This document shows positions 27,214 through 33,760 of a stretch of 64,000 nt of DNA, piece by piece (the first letter of the stretch is position 1; every line of letters begins with the position of its first letter). The translations under genes were made by a program, and so were the position numbers. A model generated the notes under the pieces. The model did no database searches, was not told where the DNA came from, and was given only the letters and a program-made list of their open reading frames with translations. The stretch comes from Candidatus Kuenenia stuttgartensis (GTDB taxonomy: Bacteria; Planctomycetota; GCA-002687715; CAIWVZ01), in NCBI GenBank assembly GCA_945860915.1, contig CAMARR010000008.1:1-64000 (forward strand), in the 5' to 3' direction.

Positions 27214-28799
27214 TCGCGAGCATCCAACTTCCACACGGGAACTCCGCAGTAGCGGGGGCCTTCCGGGCAGGTGGGTTTAACTCCGGCGCGATAGCGCAAG
27301 TCACACGGCGGACCGAGATGGGCGCCGAGTCGGGGATGCACCGCGCGGATCGCGAGCTGTTCTTCGTGGCTCGCCTTCCAAATCTCTTCCTGCGCGTTGT
27401 AGCAAAGCCGCATGGCGAGCTTGTGGTGTATCGCCGCGAGGTCGCCTGATTCGGTAAATCGTATGCAGGTGGCGTTGGGAAGCAGGTAGGCAGCCGTTGC
27501 GCGATCGACGCCCATGTCAACAAGTCGGCGACCGGCTGCAAAGAGTGCCTCGACCGCCTGACGATATGACGCCAACACACGCTCGTTTGTGCGGATCAAC
27601 TCAGGTGTCACGTAGTCCGGAGCGAAATCGACCTGAGCACAAAGGGCAGGCCGTGACCCCGGGGTCATGCGATGGCGCTGGTCCTGCGAGTCGGCAGTGT
27701 GTGAGAGGCGCTTGCGGAAGGTGTAGTGCGGGTGGTGAAGGGTCCTAAGGATCTTAGAATGTTCGACCAATACGAGATCTTCACCGTGCAATCGATTTAC
27801 GGCCGGATCAAGCGCAAGTGCGATCGCCGCGTCGTCACTCAGTGTGTCGGGAGTGGCTCCAAGTACTTCACGAACTGACTCAGCGAGAACGATTTCTGCG
27901 TGGGTCTTCCAGTCGATGAGCTTGGATGTCTTGCCCTCGAGTGATGCGTCGAAATGCTGGCGGAACTTGGCAGGAAGGACATCGGCCGCGCCCTGCGGTA
28001 ATCCGGCGAGGTAGGCGCCCTCCGGTGTCGAGGCGAGATCAATCGGCTCTTCGAGAACCGTCGCAAATCCCGGGTCATGCTTTAGAAGTTCTTGAACCAT
28101 GAGTCCAACGACATGGCGCGTCTCAGCCGGAGCATCGACTTGAGCTAACAGTCGATGGTAGCGAAGCAGCGTGACGCCCGAGACGGTGTGGTAGAGATAG
28201 GCTTGGGTGGCGACGGGAAGGCAGTAGCGGGCGGCCTCCTGTGACTTCTTCTGAACTTCCTTGTCGTACTTTTCCCGTTGCTTCGCGCGTCCGGGAAATC
28301 GCGAGTAGTAGTGCTCGGAAGCAAGCGGAAACAGCATCTCGTCGAGCTGTCGATACGCTGCCATCGCACCTTCAACCGCCTCAACGTAAATGCGTTGAGC
28401 CGCGGGTTCCAGAACTGGGATCGTGACGCTTCCACGGGTCACTGTGACATAGCGCTGCGATACCTGTTCGGAGTTGTAGAAAGGGTGAGAGTGAAGGAAC
28501 GCCCAAATGAAATGGCGGGAGACGTTCTCCATCGCAAACTGAAACGATGCATGTTGAAGTGTCGTGTGGTGACCCGCTTGATAGAGGCTCTTTGCGAGCG
28601 CATCACGGTTACGAGACTTGCGAGCTTGAATCTGGGCATCAAGACCGTCGCCTGCAACGTCAGATTCTGTGATGATCCCGGTCGCGGAATAGCACGTTCG
28701 TGCGGTTGCGATGGCGTTGTCAAACGGTCGCGCGAAAGCATTCACGAGCCGCACCGACGGTGCGGGTCCGAGAAGTGGGAATGGGAAGATCGCGGCCAT
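27195..28799 (-). CDS. ThyX-like protein with two ThyX-type halves
   Basis: The 534-residue product resembles flavin-dependent thymidylate synthase (ThyX, usually 220-300 residues) but contains two related halves. The N-half has the family pattern GHHTTLQHASFQFAMENVSR (76-95), and EQVSQRY follows at 111-117. However, the place of the diagnostic RHR reads HSH (residues 103-105). The C-half shows a second degenerate version, RKRLSHTADSQDQRHR (361-376), where SQRY is replaced by DQRH. ThyX makes dTMP from dUMP with FAD and methylene-tetrahydrofolate. Whether this protein still does so cannot be decided from sequence. No ThyA is in the window. The family assignment is good, activity uncertain. 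Confidence 0.85.
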   Translation of the reverse strand: MAAIFPFPLLGPAPSVRLVNAFARPFDNAIATARTCYSATGIITESDVAGDGLDAQIQARKSRNRDALAKSLYQAGHHTTLQHASFQFAMENVSRHFIWAFLHSHPFYNSEQVSQRYVTVTRGSVTIPVLEPAAQRIYVEAVEGAMAAYRQLDEMLFPLASEHYYSRFPGRAKQREKYDKEVQKKSQEAARYCLPVATQAYLYHTVSGVTLLRYHRLLAQVDAPAETRHVVGLMVQELLKHDPGFATVLEEPIDLASTPEGAYLAGLPQGAADVLPAKFRQHFDASLEGKTSKLIDWKTHAEIVLAESVREVLGATPDTLSDDAAIALALDPAVNRLHGEDLVLVEHSKILRTLHHPHYTFRKRLSHTADSQDQRHRMTPGSRPALCAQVDFAPDYVTPELIRTNERVLASYRQAVEALFAAGRRLVDMGVDRATAAYLLPNATCIRFTESGDLAAIHHKLAMRLCYNAQEEIWKASHEEQLAIRAVHPRLGAHLGPPCDLRYRAGVKPTCPEGPRYCGVPVWKLDARDYVRVI

Positions 28800-28851
28800 C
28801 GCGGTGGGAGTCTACGCTCCCGGGCCGCATGACCCACGAGTTCGCAGGGGC

Positions 28852-29646
28852 TTACACCAGCATCACGGGTTCCACCGCAATTTTCCCGACGCTGTGCTTC
28901 TCAAGCAAGCGGAATACGCGTTGGGAAATGACGATTTCCGGCGCGACTTCCTCCCCGTGCCGAAACTGCTCGTAGGTGATGTTGACATCGTCGAAAGATT
29001 CGAGATCTGCCCCGTAGAAAGGGAGCGATCGCAACGACATACCACCCTGGCCGCAGTGAGGGCACGCTGCATCCGGGTTGACCTTGACCCGGGTGGGAGG
29101 AACCTGCATGGGTGGTAGTCGGTGCTGTGGGATCAGCACGAAGTACGGAGACATAGCACCGGTCGTGTCAGATACCGGCCTAAGGAGTCCACCGTGGATG
29201 TGTTCCTTGATAAACGCCGATGCGAGTTCCTCATCAAGGAGGCATCCGCCATTGGTGGTTTGTCTGAAGAGGTTCCCGACTTCGGTCTTCGGAAGATAGA
29301 GGGATCCTCCACTCGTGATCGGGCCGACCGCATGGCCACATGGTGGATCGTCGTTCGACGCCTTGCGATGAACCACCACAAGATCCTCTGGTGGCACGAT
29401 GCGAAGCATCGGCGCATTGTGAAGTTCGGTGTCGGAGAACGCCCTAGCTTCATCCGAATCGTAGGGGATCCCGAGATGACGGAGGATGCCGATGAGAGTG
29501 ACCAAACTCTCGGAAGCATGGTGGAATCGGACTTGGTATCGACCGGGTTCGAACGAGGCTCCTGGCAGCAGGTCTTCTACGGCCTCGGTCAGCAACTCGG
29601 CCATGGTCGCATCAAGGGACACGGTGATGAGAGTCTCTAGACGCAT
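28852..29646 (-). CDS. hypothetical protein with a single CPHCG motif
   Basis: The 264-residue product is soluble with no signal or membrane segment. Features seen: an N-terminal part with a possible ferredoxin-like pattern (MRLETLITVSLDATMAELLT), a Gly-rich centre (GPITSGGSLYLPKTEVGNLF), and a single CPHCG near residue 196 followed by SLRSLPFYGADLESFDDV. The C-terminal half ends VFRLLEKHSVGKIAVEPVML. One CxxC pair alone could bind zinc only with other ligands (Cys103, Cys135, His residues). I do not recognise the family and propose no function. It lies between the ThyX-like gene and a TIM-barrel gene on the minus strand. Confidence 0.68.
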   Translation of the reverse strand: MRLETLITVSLDATMAELLTEAVEDLLPGASFEPGRYQVRFHHASESLVTLIGILRHLGIPYDSDEARAFSDTELHNAPMLRIVPPEDLVVVHRKASNDDPPCGHAVGPITSGGSLYLPKTEVGNLFRQTTNGGCLLDEELASAFIKEHIHGGLLRPVSDTTGAMSPYFVLIPQHRLPPMQVPPTRVKVNPDAACPHCGQGGMSLRSLPFYGADLESFDDVNITYEQFRHGEEVAPEIVISQRVFRLLEKHSVGKIAVEPVMLV

Positions 29647-29788
29647 GGTTCACCTTCCGTCGCGGCGGCTTGAGGGGATCGTGACCGTCGCATGACATTT
29701 TATCGTCCGATCGACGAAAACGTCTTCAATTCTTGTACGGATGAACAGGTTTGAGCGCGCCAAGAAAATCGATTTGACTCGGCTCGAA

Positions 29789-30718
29789 TCACTCCTCTCG
29801 TCTTGAGCCGAGATCCTCACGGACGCGTTCGAGAAGCGACTTCGTTAATCGGACTCCATCATCTTCGGAGTGGCGATCGCCTTCGTACTCGATGCCGACG
29901 AATCCGCGGTAGCCTGCAGCCAACACGATCCCCATCATGCGCGTATAATTCGTGCTTGATTCATCGCCATTGGCGTTGAACGCATGGGACTTTGCTGACA
30001 CCGCTTTGGCAAAAGGCATCATCTCTTCGACGCCGAGGTACCTATCGTAGAATTTGTTGTCACCCAATGCAAAGTTGCCGAAGTCAGGCAAAGTCCCTAC
30101 TCGCGGGTGGTTGGCGATCTTCATCACGCCAGCGAGCCACGAACCATCCGACGAGTATCCACCGTGGTTCTCAACGATCACATTGAGTCGACTCCCGTCA
30201 GCGTAGGTCGCAAGACGCACCAGTGAGTCGGCAGCGCGTTGAGCCACGTCTTTTCGCGTCCCGCGGCCGCCCGCATTGACCCGGATCGAATGGCACCCGA
30301 GCACCGCGGCACAATCGAGCCACTTTTCGTGATTTTGAATGGCCTTGAGCCGTGCCCCCGTGTCCTCGTGTCCGAGATCACCCTCGCCGTCACACATGAT
30401 AAGGAGGCTCCTGACCCCTTCACCGTCACTTCGTGTCATGAGCTCTTTCAGGTAGCCAGCATCCCGCGCCCGGTCTTTCATGAACGAGTTCACGTACTCG
30501 ACTGCGCCGATGCCGAACTCTCTTCGTGCCCGGACGGGGAAGTCGAGGTTGGTCATACGCCCGGATTGAAGTGCACGATGGAAGGACCATTCCGCGAGGG
30601 AGATCGAGAAGGTGGGGCGAGACGGGGGGCCGTTACCCGTTGTCGAGGCGCACCCAAGGGCAAGGGACGCCCCCAATGTTCCGGTCAGTGTAAGAAAATT
30701 TCGCCGCGTCAGTGACAT
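29789..30718 (-). CDS. Tat-exported sugar-phosphate isomerase/epimerase-like TIM-barrel protein
   Basis: The 309-residue product has a Tat signal (SLTRRNFLTLTG) followed by a lipobox-like LALGCAS, so it is probably exported folded and perhaps lipid-anchored. The mature part is a xylose-isomerase/AP-endonuclease-2 type TIM barrel, with metal-ligand-like VIVENHGG, TLPDFGNF and VGIEYEGD strands. Planctomycete genomes often carry several such proteins. The ATG at 30718 has a strong GGGAGG ribosome site at 8-base spacing; the frame is open to 30742. The substrate is unknown, a sugar being likely. Confidence 0.86.
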   Translation of the reverse strand: MSLTRRNFLTLTGTLGASLALGCASTTGNGPPSRPTFSISLAEWSFHRALQSGRMTNLDFPVRARREFGIGAVEYVNSFMKDRARDAGYLKELMTRSDGEGVRSLLIMCDGEGDLGHEDTGARLKAIQNHEKWLDCAAVLGCHSIRVNAGGRGTRKDVAQRAADSLVRLATYADGSRLNVIVENHGGYSSDGSWLAGVMKIANHPRVGTLPDFGNFALGDNKFYDRYLGVEEMMPFAKAVSAKSHAFNANGDESSTNYTRMMGIVLAAGYRGFVGIEYEGDRHSEDDGVRLTKSLLERVREDLGSRREE

Positions 30719-30813
30719 GAACCGCCTCCCGTTACGAATCATAATGCGGCGGGCGGCAGCATGAGATCACGTTCCGGCTCATTTCGCCCGGCACCCGAAT
30801 AAAGGAGCGATGG

Positions 30814-31608
30814 ATGGCACCCATGCATGATATTCAGTACGAAGTCTTCGGCAGCGAAATGCAGTATGTCGAGATCGAACTTGATCCGAACGAAGCTGTC
30901 GTCGCCGAAGCGGGCGGCATGATGTACATGGAAGACGGAATCGAGATGGAGACCGTGTTCGGAGATGGCAGCGCCCGTGGCGGATTCTTCGACTCGTTGG
31001 TCGGTGCGGGAAAGAGGCTCCTAACCGGCGAGTCGCTCTTCATGACGGTTTTCTCAAACCAGGATTCTCGCAAGCGTCGGGTGGCGTTCGGTGCTCCGTT
31101 TCCCGGCAAGATCTTGCCAATTGACCTCGCATCTCTCGGCGGCGAGTTGATCGCCCAGAAGGATTCTTTTCTCTGTGCAGCGAAGGGCGTCAGCGTGGGT
31201 ATCGCCTTCCAGAAACGCCTAGGCGCTGGCTTGTTCGGCGGCGAGGGGTTCATCATGCAGCGCCTGACGGGCGACGGGTGGGCGTTTGTTCATGCCGGCG
31301 GCACATTGATGGAAAGGACGCTCTCGTCCAATGAGACTCTGCGGGTGGACACGGGATGCATCGTTGGCTTCACCCCGTCGGTCGATTACGACATTCAATA
31401 CGTGGGCAAGATCAAGTCTGCGCTCTTTGGCGGGGAAGGTCTGTTCTTTGCCACCCTGCGCGGTCCTGGCAGAGTTTGGCTCCAATCACTACCGCTTAGC
31501 CGACTTGCCGACCGAATCATCGCGTCTGCACCATCTCACGGCGGCTCGGCGAAGGGCGAAGGTTCCATTCTAGGCGGCCTCGGCCGATTGCTTGACGGTG
31601 ATAAATAA
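30814..31608 (+). CDS. AIM24/TIGR00266-family protein
   Basis: The 264-residue product is a beta-rich protein of the AIM24 family. It has the two related halves and repeated glycine motifs: [20 protein letters not shown] near 28-47, [20 protein letters not shown] near 135, and [18 protein letters not shown] near 205. The biochemical role of the family is not established, although mitochondrial homologues affect inner-membrane organisation. AGGAG sits six bases before the ATG. It is a single gene followed by an intrinsic terminator that serves the opposite-strand tRNA-Gly. Confidence 0.88.
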   Translation: MAPMHDIQYEVFGSEMQYVEIELDPNEAVVAEAGGMMYMEDGIEMETVFGDGSARGGFFDSLVGAGKRLLTGESLFMTVFSNQDSRKRRVAFGAPFPGKILPIDLASLGGELIAQKDSFLCAAKGVSVGIAFQKRLGAGLFGGEGFIMQRLTGDGWAFVHAGGTLMERTLSSNETLRVDTGCIVGFTPSVDYDIQYVGKIKSALFGGEGLFFATLRGPGRVWLQSLPLSRLADRIIASAPSHGGSAKGEGSILGGLGRLLDGDK

Positions 31609-31613
31609 AATGA

Positions 31614-31649
31614 AGTGGCCCCTAAAGTTTTTAACCTTCAGGGGCCACT
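31614..31649 (-). terminator. intrinsic terminator of tRNA-Gly(GCC)
   Basis: The two arms 31614-31627 and 31636-31649 pair over 14 bp with one G-U. The loop has eight bases. On the minus strand a T-rich run (TCATTTTATTT) follows, as in an intrinsic terminator. It starts a few bases past the tRNA 3' end and may also stop transcription from the plus-strand AIM24 gene. Confidence 0.8.
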
Positions 31650-31654
31650 GCCAG

Positions 31655-31726
31655 AGCGGGTGATGGGATTTGAACCCACGACATTCACCTTGGCAAGGTG
31701 ACGCTCTACCACTGAGCTACACCCGC
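31655..31726 (-). tRNA. tRNA-Gly (anticodon GCC)
   Basis: On the minus strand a 72-base cloverleaf begins GCGGGTG and ends CACCCGC plus discriminator T. The anticodon stem-loop is TCACC-TTGCCAA-GGTGA, giving anticodon GCC, and the T arm contains GGTTCAAATCC. No CCA is encoded. It is followed by an intrinsic terminator. Confidence 0.97.
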
Positions 31727-31769
31727 GAACGGGACGCGAAGGCCTCATCGGCCAACACGTTGGGGGAAG

Positions 31770-31798
31770 ATGATAGAAATCGACCTCGCCCCGCACAA
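31770..31798 (-). promoter_or_regulatory. candidate promoter of tRNA-Gly(GCC)
   Basis: Minus-strand TTGTGC (31793-31798) and TATCAT (31770-31775) are 17 bases apart. The -10 matches five of six consensus positions. The spacing and the -10 resemble the elements in front of the two other tRNA genes in this window. Confidence 0.6.
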
Positions 31799-31799
31799 G

Positions 31800-32018
31800 G
31801 GGGAACTTCGGGTGCGTCTGCCCCGACGGGGTGCGGGGGCTTTCCGAGGACTGGAGTCGTTCCCTTGACGGCCGTGTGCTCGATGACGCCCTGTGTCGGT
31901 GAAAGCCCTCCGGACGAGGGTGAGGGGGGCGTGACCCATCCGAGAAGGAACGCAGCGAGAGCCGAGCCTACCCGGCCAGGGTACAAGTCGCTATTCTGTT
32001 GAGGTTGGGGAGATTTTC
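31800..32018. other. non-coding stretch with GC-rich inverted repeats
   Basis: About 220 bases between the tRNA-Gly promoter and the amidase gene have no credible ORF. The arms GGGCTTTC (31838-31845) and GAAAGCCC (31901-31908) pair perfectly over 8 bp (10 bp with one G-U), and CCCCGACGGGG forms a small hairpin just upstream. The last 20 bases supply the amidase ribosome site (GGTTGGGGAG). I could not match the stretch to RNase P, SRP, tmRNA or 6S RNA. It may be leader sequence or an unknown RNA. Confidence 0.3.
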
Positions 32019-33158
32019 ATGCTGAAGTGGTTTTGGACCGCGTGCGCGGCGGCGTGCGTGCTGTTCCTGTCCGGCTGCGCAACGTCTGGCGGTAATCGGA
32101 ATGACCCGGCCGCGATTCGCTCGTCGCCCGTCGCATCTGAACGAAAGCAGGCCCTGCTGTCGAAAGGCTCACTCTCGGGACCAGAGTGGCTTGAGCTCGC
32201 CGAACTCCACACGGCCGATCGATCCTTCATCGCGGCAGAGTCCGCATACTGGGGAGCGTTGACTCGCGGTCTCGACGCTGGTGGTAACTGGCGGGCACGG
32301 ATGGGCCTTGGGCGTTGCGACGACGCGCGCCTTCAGTGGGCTTCGGCGGCGCTTCACTACGGTGAAGCCGCTTCCATGCTTGTTCCACTCTCGGACCGCG
32401 ATGCAGCCCGCGCAGCGCAAGCGCTGTCCGAGTTTCGCGGGGGACAAATCGAACGCGCAAGGAAGACGCGCGGTTTGATTGCGATGACCTCTGCTCCTCA
32501 AGTTGCGGACCTTGACCGACTCTTGGGTGGAAAGGTCGCAGCTCCATCGCCCCGTGTAGAGACGCCCGTTGGCACGTCCGCACGCGGACTCGCGGCGCGC
32601 CCTCGCGGTACAGGAGCGCGGAGTGCTCCCAAGATCGTAAGTCGAATAGAGTGGCGTGCCACGCCGACGATTCTCAAGCGCACCGAGCCAATGGGCGCGC
32701 CGACACGACTTACATTGCACCATACAGCAGATCTCAAGCCAGTTGGTACGTCATTCGCTGATGTTGCCGAGCGCATGCGCGCCTATCAGAATGGCCATAA
32801 TGGAGCAGGGCATTTTTGGGCGGATATTGGCTATCACTTCGTCGTCGACAAACAGGGACGTATTTGGGAAGGTAGACCTTTGGTCTACCAAGGCGCGCAC
32901 GGCGGATCCGACGCGGCGAATTCCCAGAACATCGGAATCGCATTGATTGGGAATTTCAGCAATGGAGTTCCCTCTGCAGCTCAGGTGCGTGCAACGACAG
33001 ACCTCGTCGGCTGGTTGTGTTCGGAGTACCGAATCCCGTCTGCGAAGGTCTATGGACACGAAGACATCAAGAAAATGTACCGACTCAAAGGCACGGCGTG
33101 CCCGGGCGCCAAATTCGACCCGACCTTGCGTCAGATAAGAGCGTCCGTCAGCCGGTGA
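32019..33158 (+). CDS. N-acetylmuramoyl-L-alanine amidase lipoprotein
   Basis: The 379-residue product has a lipoprotein signal (LFLSGC, Cys20) and a helical, TPR-like region to about 165 (WLELAELHTADRSFIAAESA). A basic Pro/Arg linker leads to a C-terminal amidase_2/PGRP-type domain. That domain holds the zinc ligands His in LTLHHTA (near 232), His in VYGHEDI (near 347) and Cys in TACPG (near 361). Such enzymes cut the bond between MurNAc and the stem peptide of peptidoglycan. It should therefore act in the periplasm, anchored to a membrane. GGTTGGGGAG is the ribosome site. The LysM-protein gene lies convergently 12 bases away. Confidence 0.9.
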   Translation: MLKWFWTACAAACVLFLSGCATSGGNRNDPAAIRSSPVASERKQALLSKGSLSGPEWLELAELHTADRSFIAAESAYWGALTRGLDAGGNWRARMGLGRCDDARLQWASAALHYGEAASMLVPLSDRDAARAAQALSEFRGGQIERARKTRGLIAMTSAPQVADLDRLLGGKVAAPSPRVETPVGTSARGLAARPRGTGARSAPKIVSRIEWRATPTILKRTEPMGAPTRLTLHHTADLKPVGTSFADVAERMRAYQNGHNGAGHFWADIGYHFVVDKQGRIWEGRPLVYQGAHGGSDAANSQNIGIALIGNFSNGVPSAAQVRATTDLVGWLCSEYRIPSAKVYGHEDIKKMYRLKGTACPGAKFDPTLRQIRASVSR

Positions 33159-33170
33159 TCGGGATCAGAC

Positions 33171-33653
33171 TCACTTGAGCCTGGGGGGAAGGATCAACAC
33201 CTGCCCTTCGCGTAGGTCCTCGGGCCGCTTCATTCGCGGGTTGAGTCGCAGGATCTCGTTGTAGCGCGACGCGTCGCCCAAGAACTTGCGAGAAATCTCG
33301 CGAAGGGTATCGCCGCTCGACACGGTGATCGCGCGCCGTCCCGTGGTTGGATCCACGGTCACGGCGATGGCCTGTTCGTTTTTCGAGGGAGTCCGCCCAA
33401 GGATCTGATCCTCGAGTTCCTTCTGAGTTGGTTCACTCTTCTTTGGGAGATCCGTCACGTCTTGAGCACCAATATCGAATTCACCGCGACCGAGCGTGAC
33501 GACAACACGATTCTCGTCGTTTCGGATGTTGTCGACTTCGAGGCTCGGCCCCGGGGCCGAGCCGAAGCGGGGTCCTAAACGATCCACCATAAGGACGCCG
33601 ATGGTCACGGCGGCGAGTGCCAGGAAGACGAAGCCGACCACAAGATTGCGCAT
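33171..33653 (-). CDS. LysM-domain protein with N-terminal membrane anchor
   Basis: The 160-residue product has one N-terminal hydrophobic helix (residues 4-24, likely a signal anchor), a charged linker and a single C-terminal LysM domain at about 108-157 (ITVSSGDTLREISRKFLGD...LREGQVLILP). LysM binds N-acetylglucosamine in peptidoglycan. It is thus an inner-membrane protein reaching the cell wall. It lies downstream of secDF on the same strand and convergent with the wall amidase, a plausible functional pairing. No enzymatic domain is visible. Confidence 0.86.
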   Translation of the reverse strand: MRNLVVGFVFLALAAVTIGVLMVDRLGPRFGSAPGPSLEVDNIRNDENRVVVTLGRGEFDIGAQDVTDLPKKSEPTQKELEDQILGRTPSKNEQAIAVTVDPTTGRRAITVSSGDTLREISRKFLGDASRYNEILRLNPRMKRPEDLREGQVLILPPRLK

Positions 33654-33760
33654 ACGGTTGAGGATAGGCGATCGCCGTCGAATTCGCTACGGGGCCTACG
33701 AATGCAACACGCCAACCATCCCGGAGGAAAGTTGGCGCGTGGACCCGGCTTGAGTTGGAC

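Noticed and set aside
31717-31986. 89-residue ORF on the minus strand between tRNA-Gly and the amidase gene
   Set aside because: TTG start, no ribosome site, Pro/Ser-rich and it covers the tRNA promoter and part of the tRNA gene.
31800-32018. SRP RNA (ffs) candidate around GAGAAGGAACGCAG
   Set aside because: The sequence only vaguely resembles the GGAAGGAAGCAGC core and the asymmetric loop is not reproduced.
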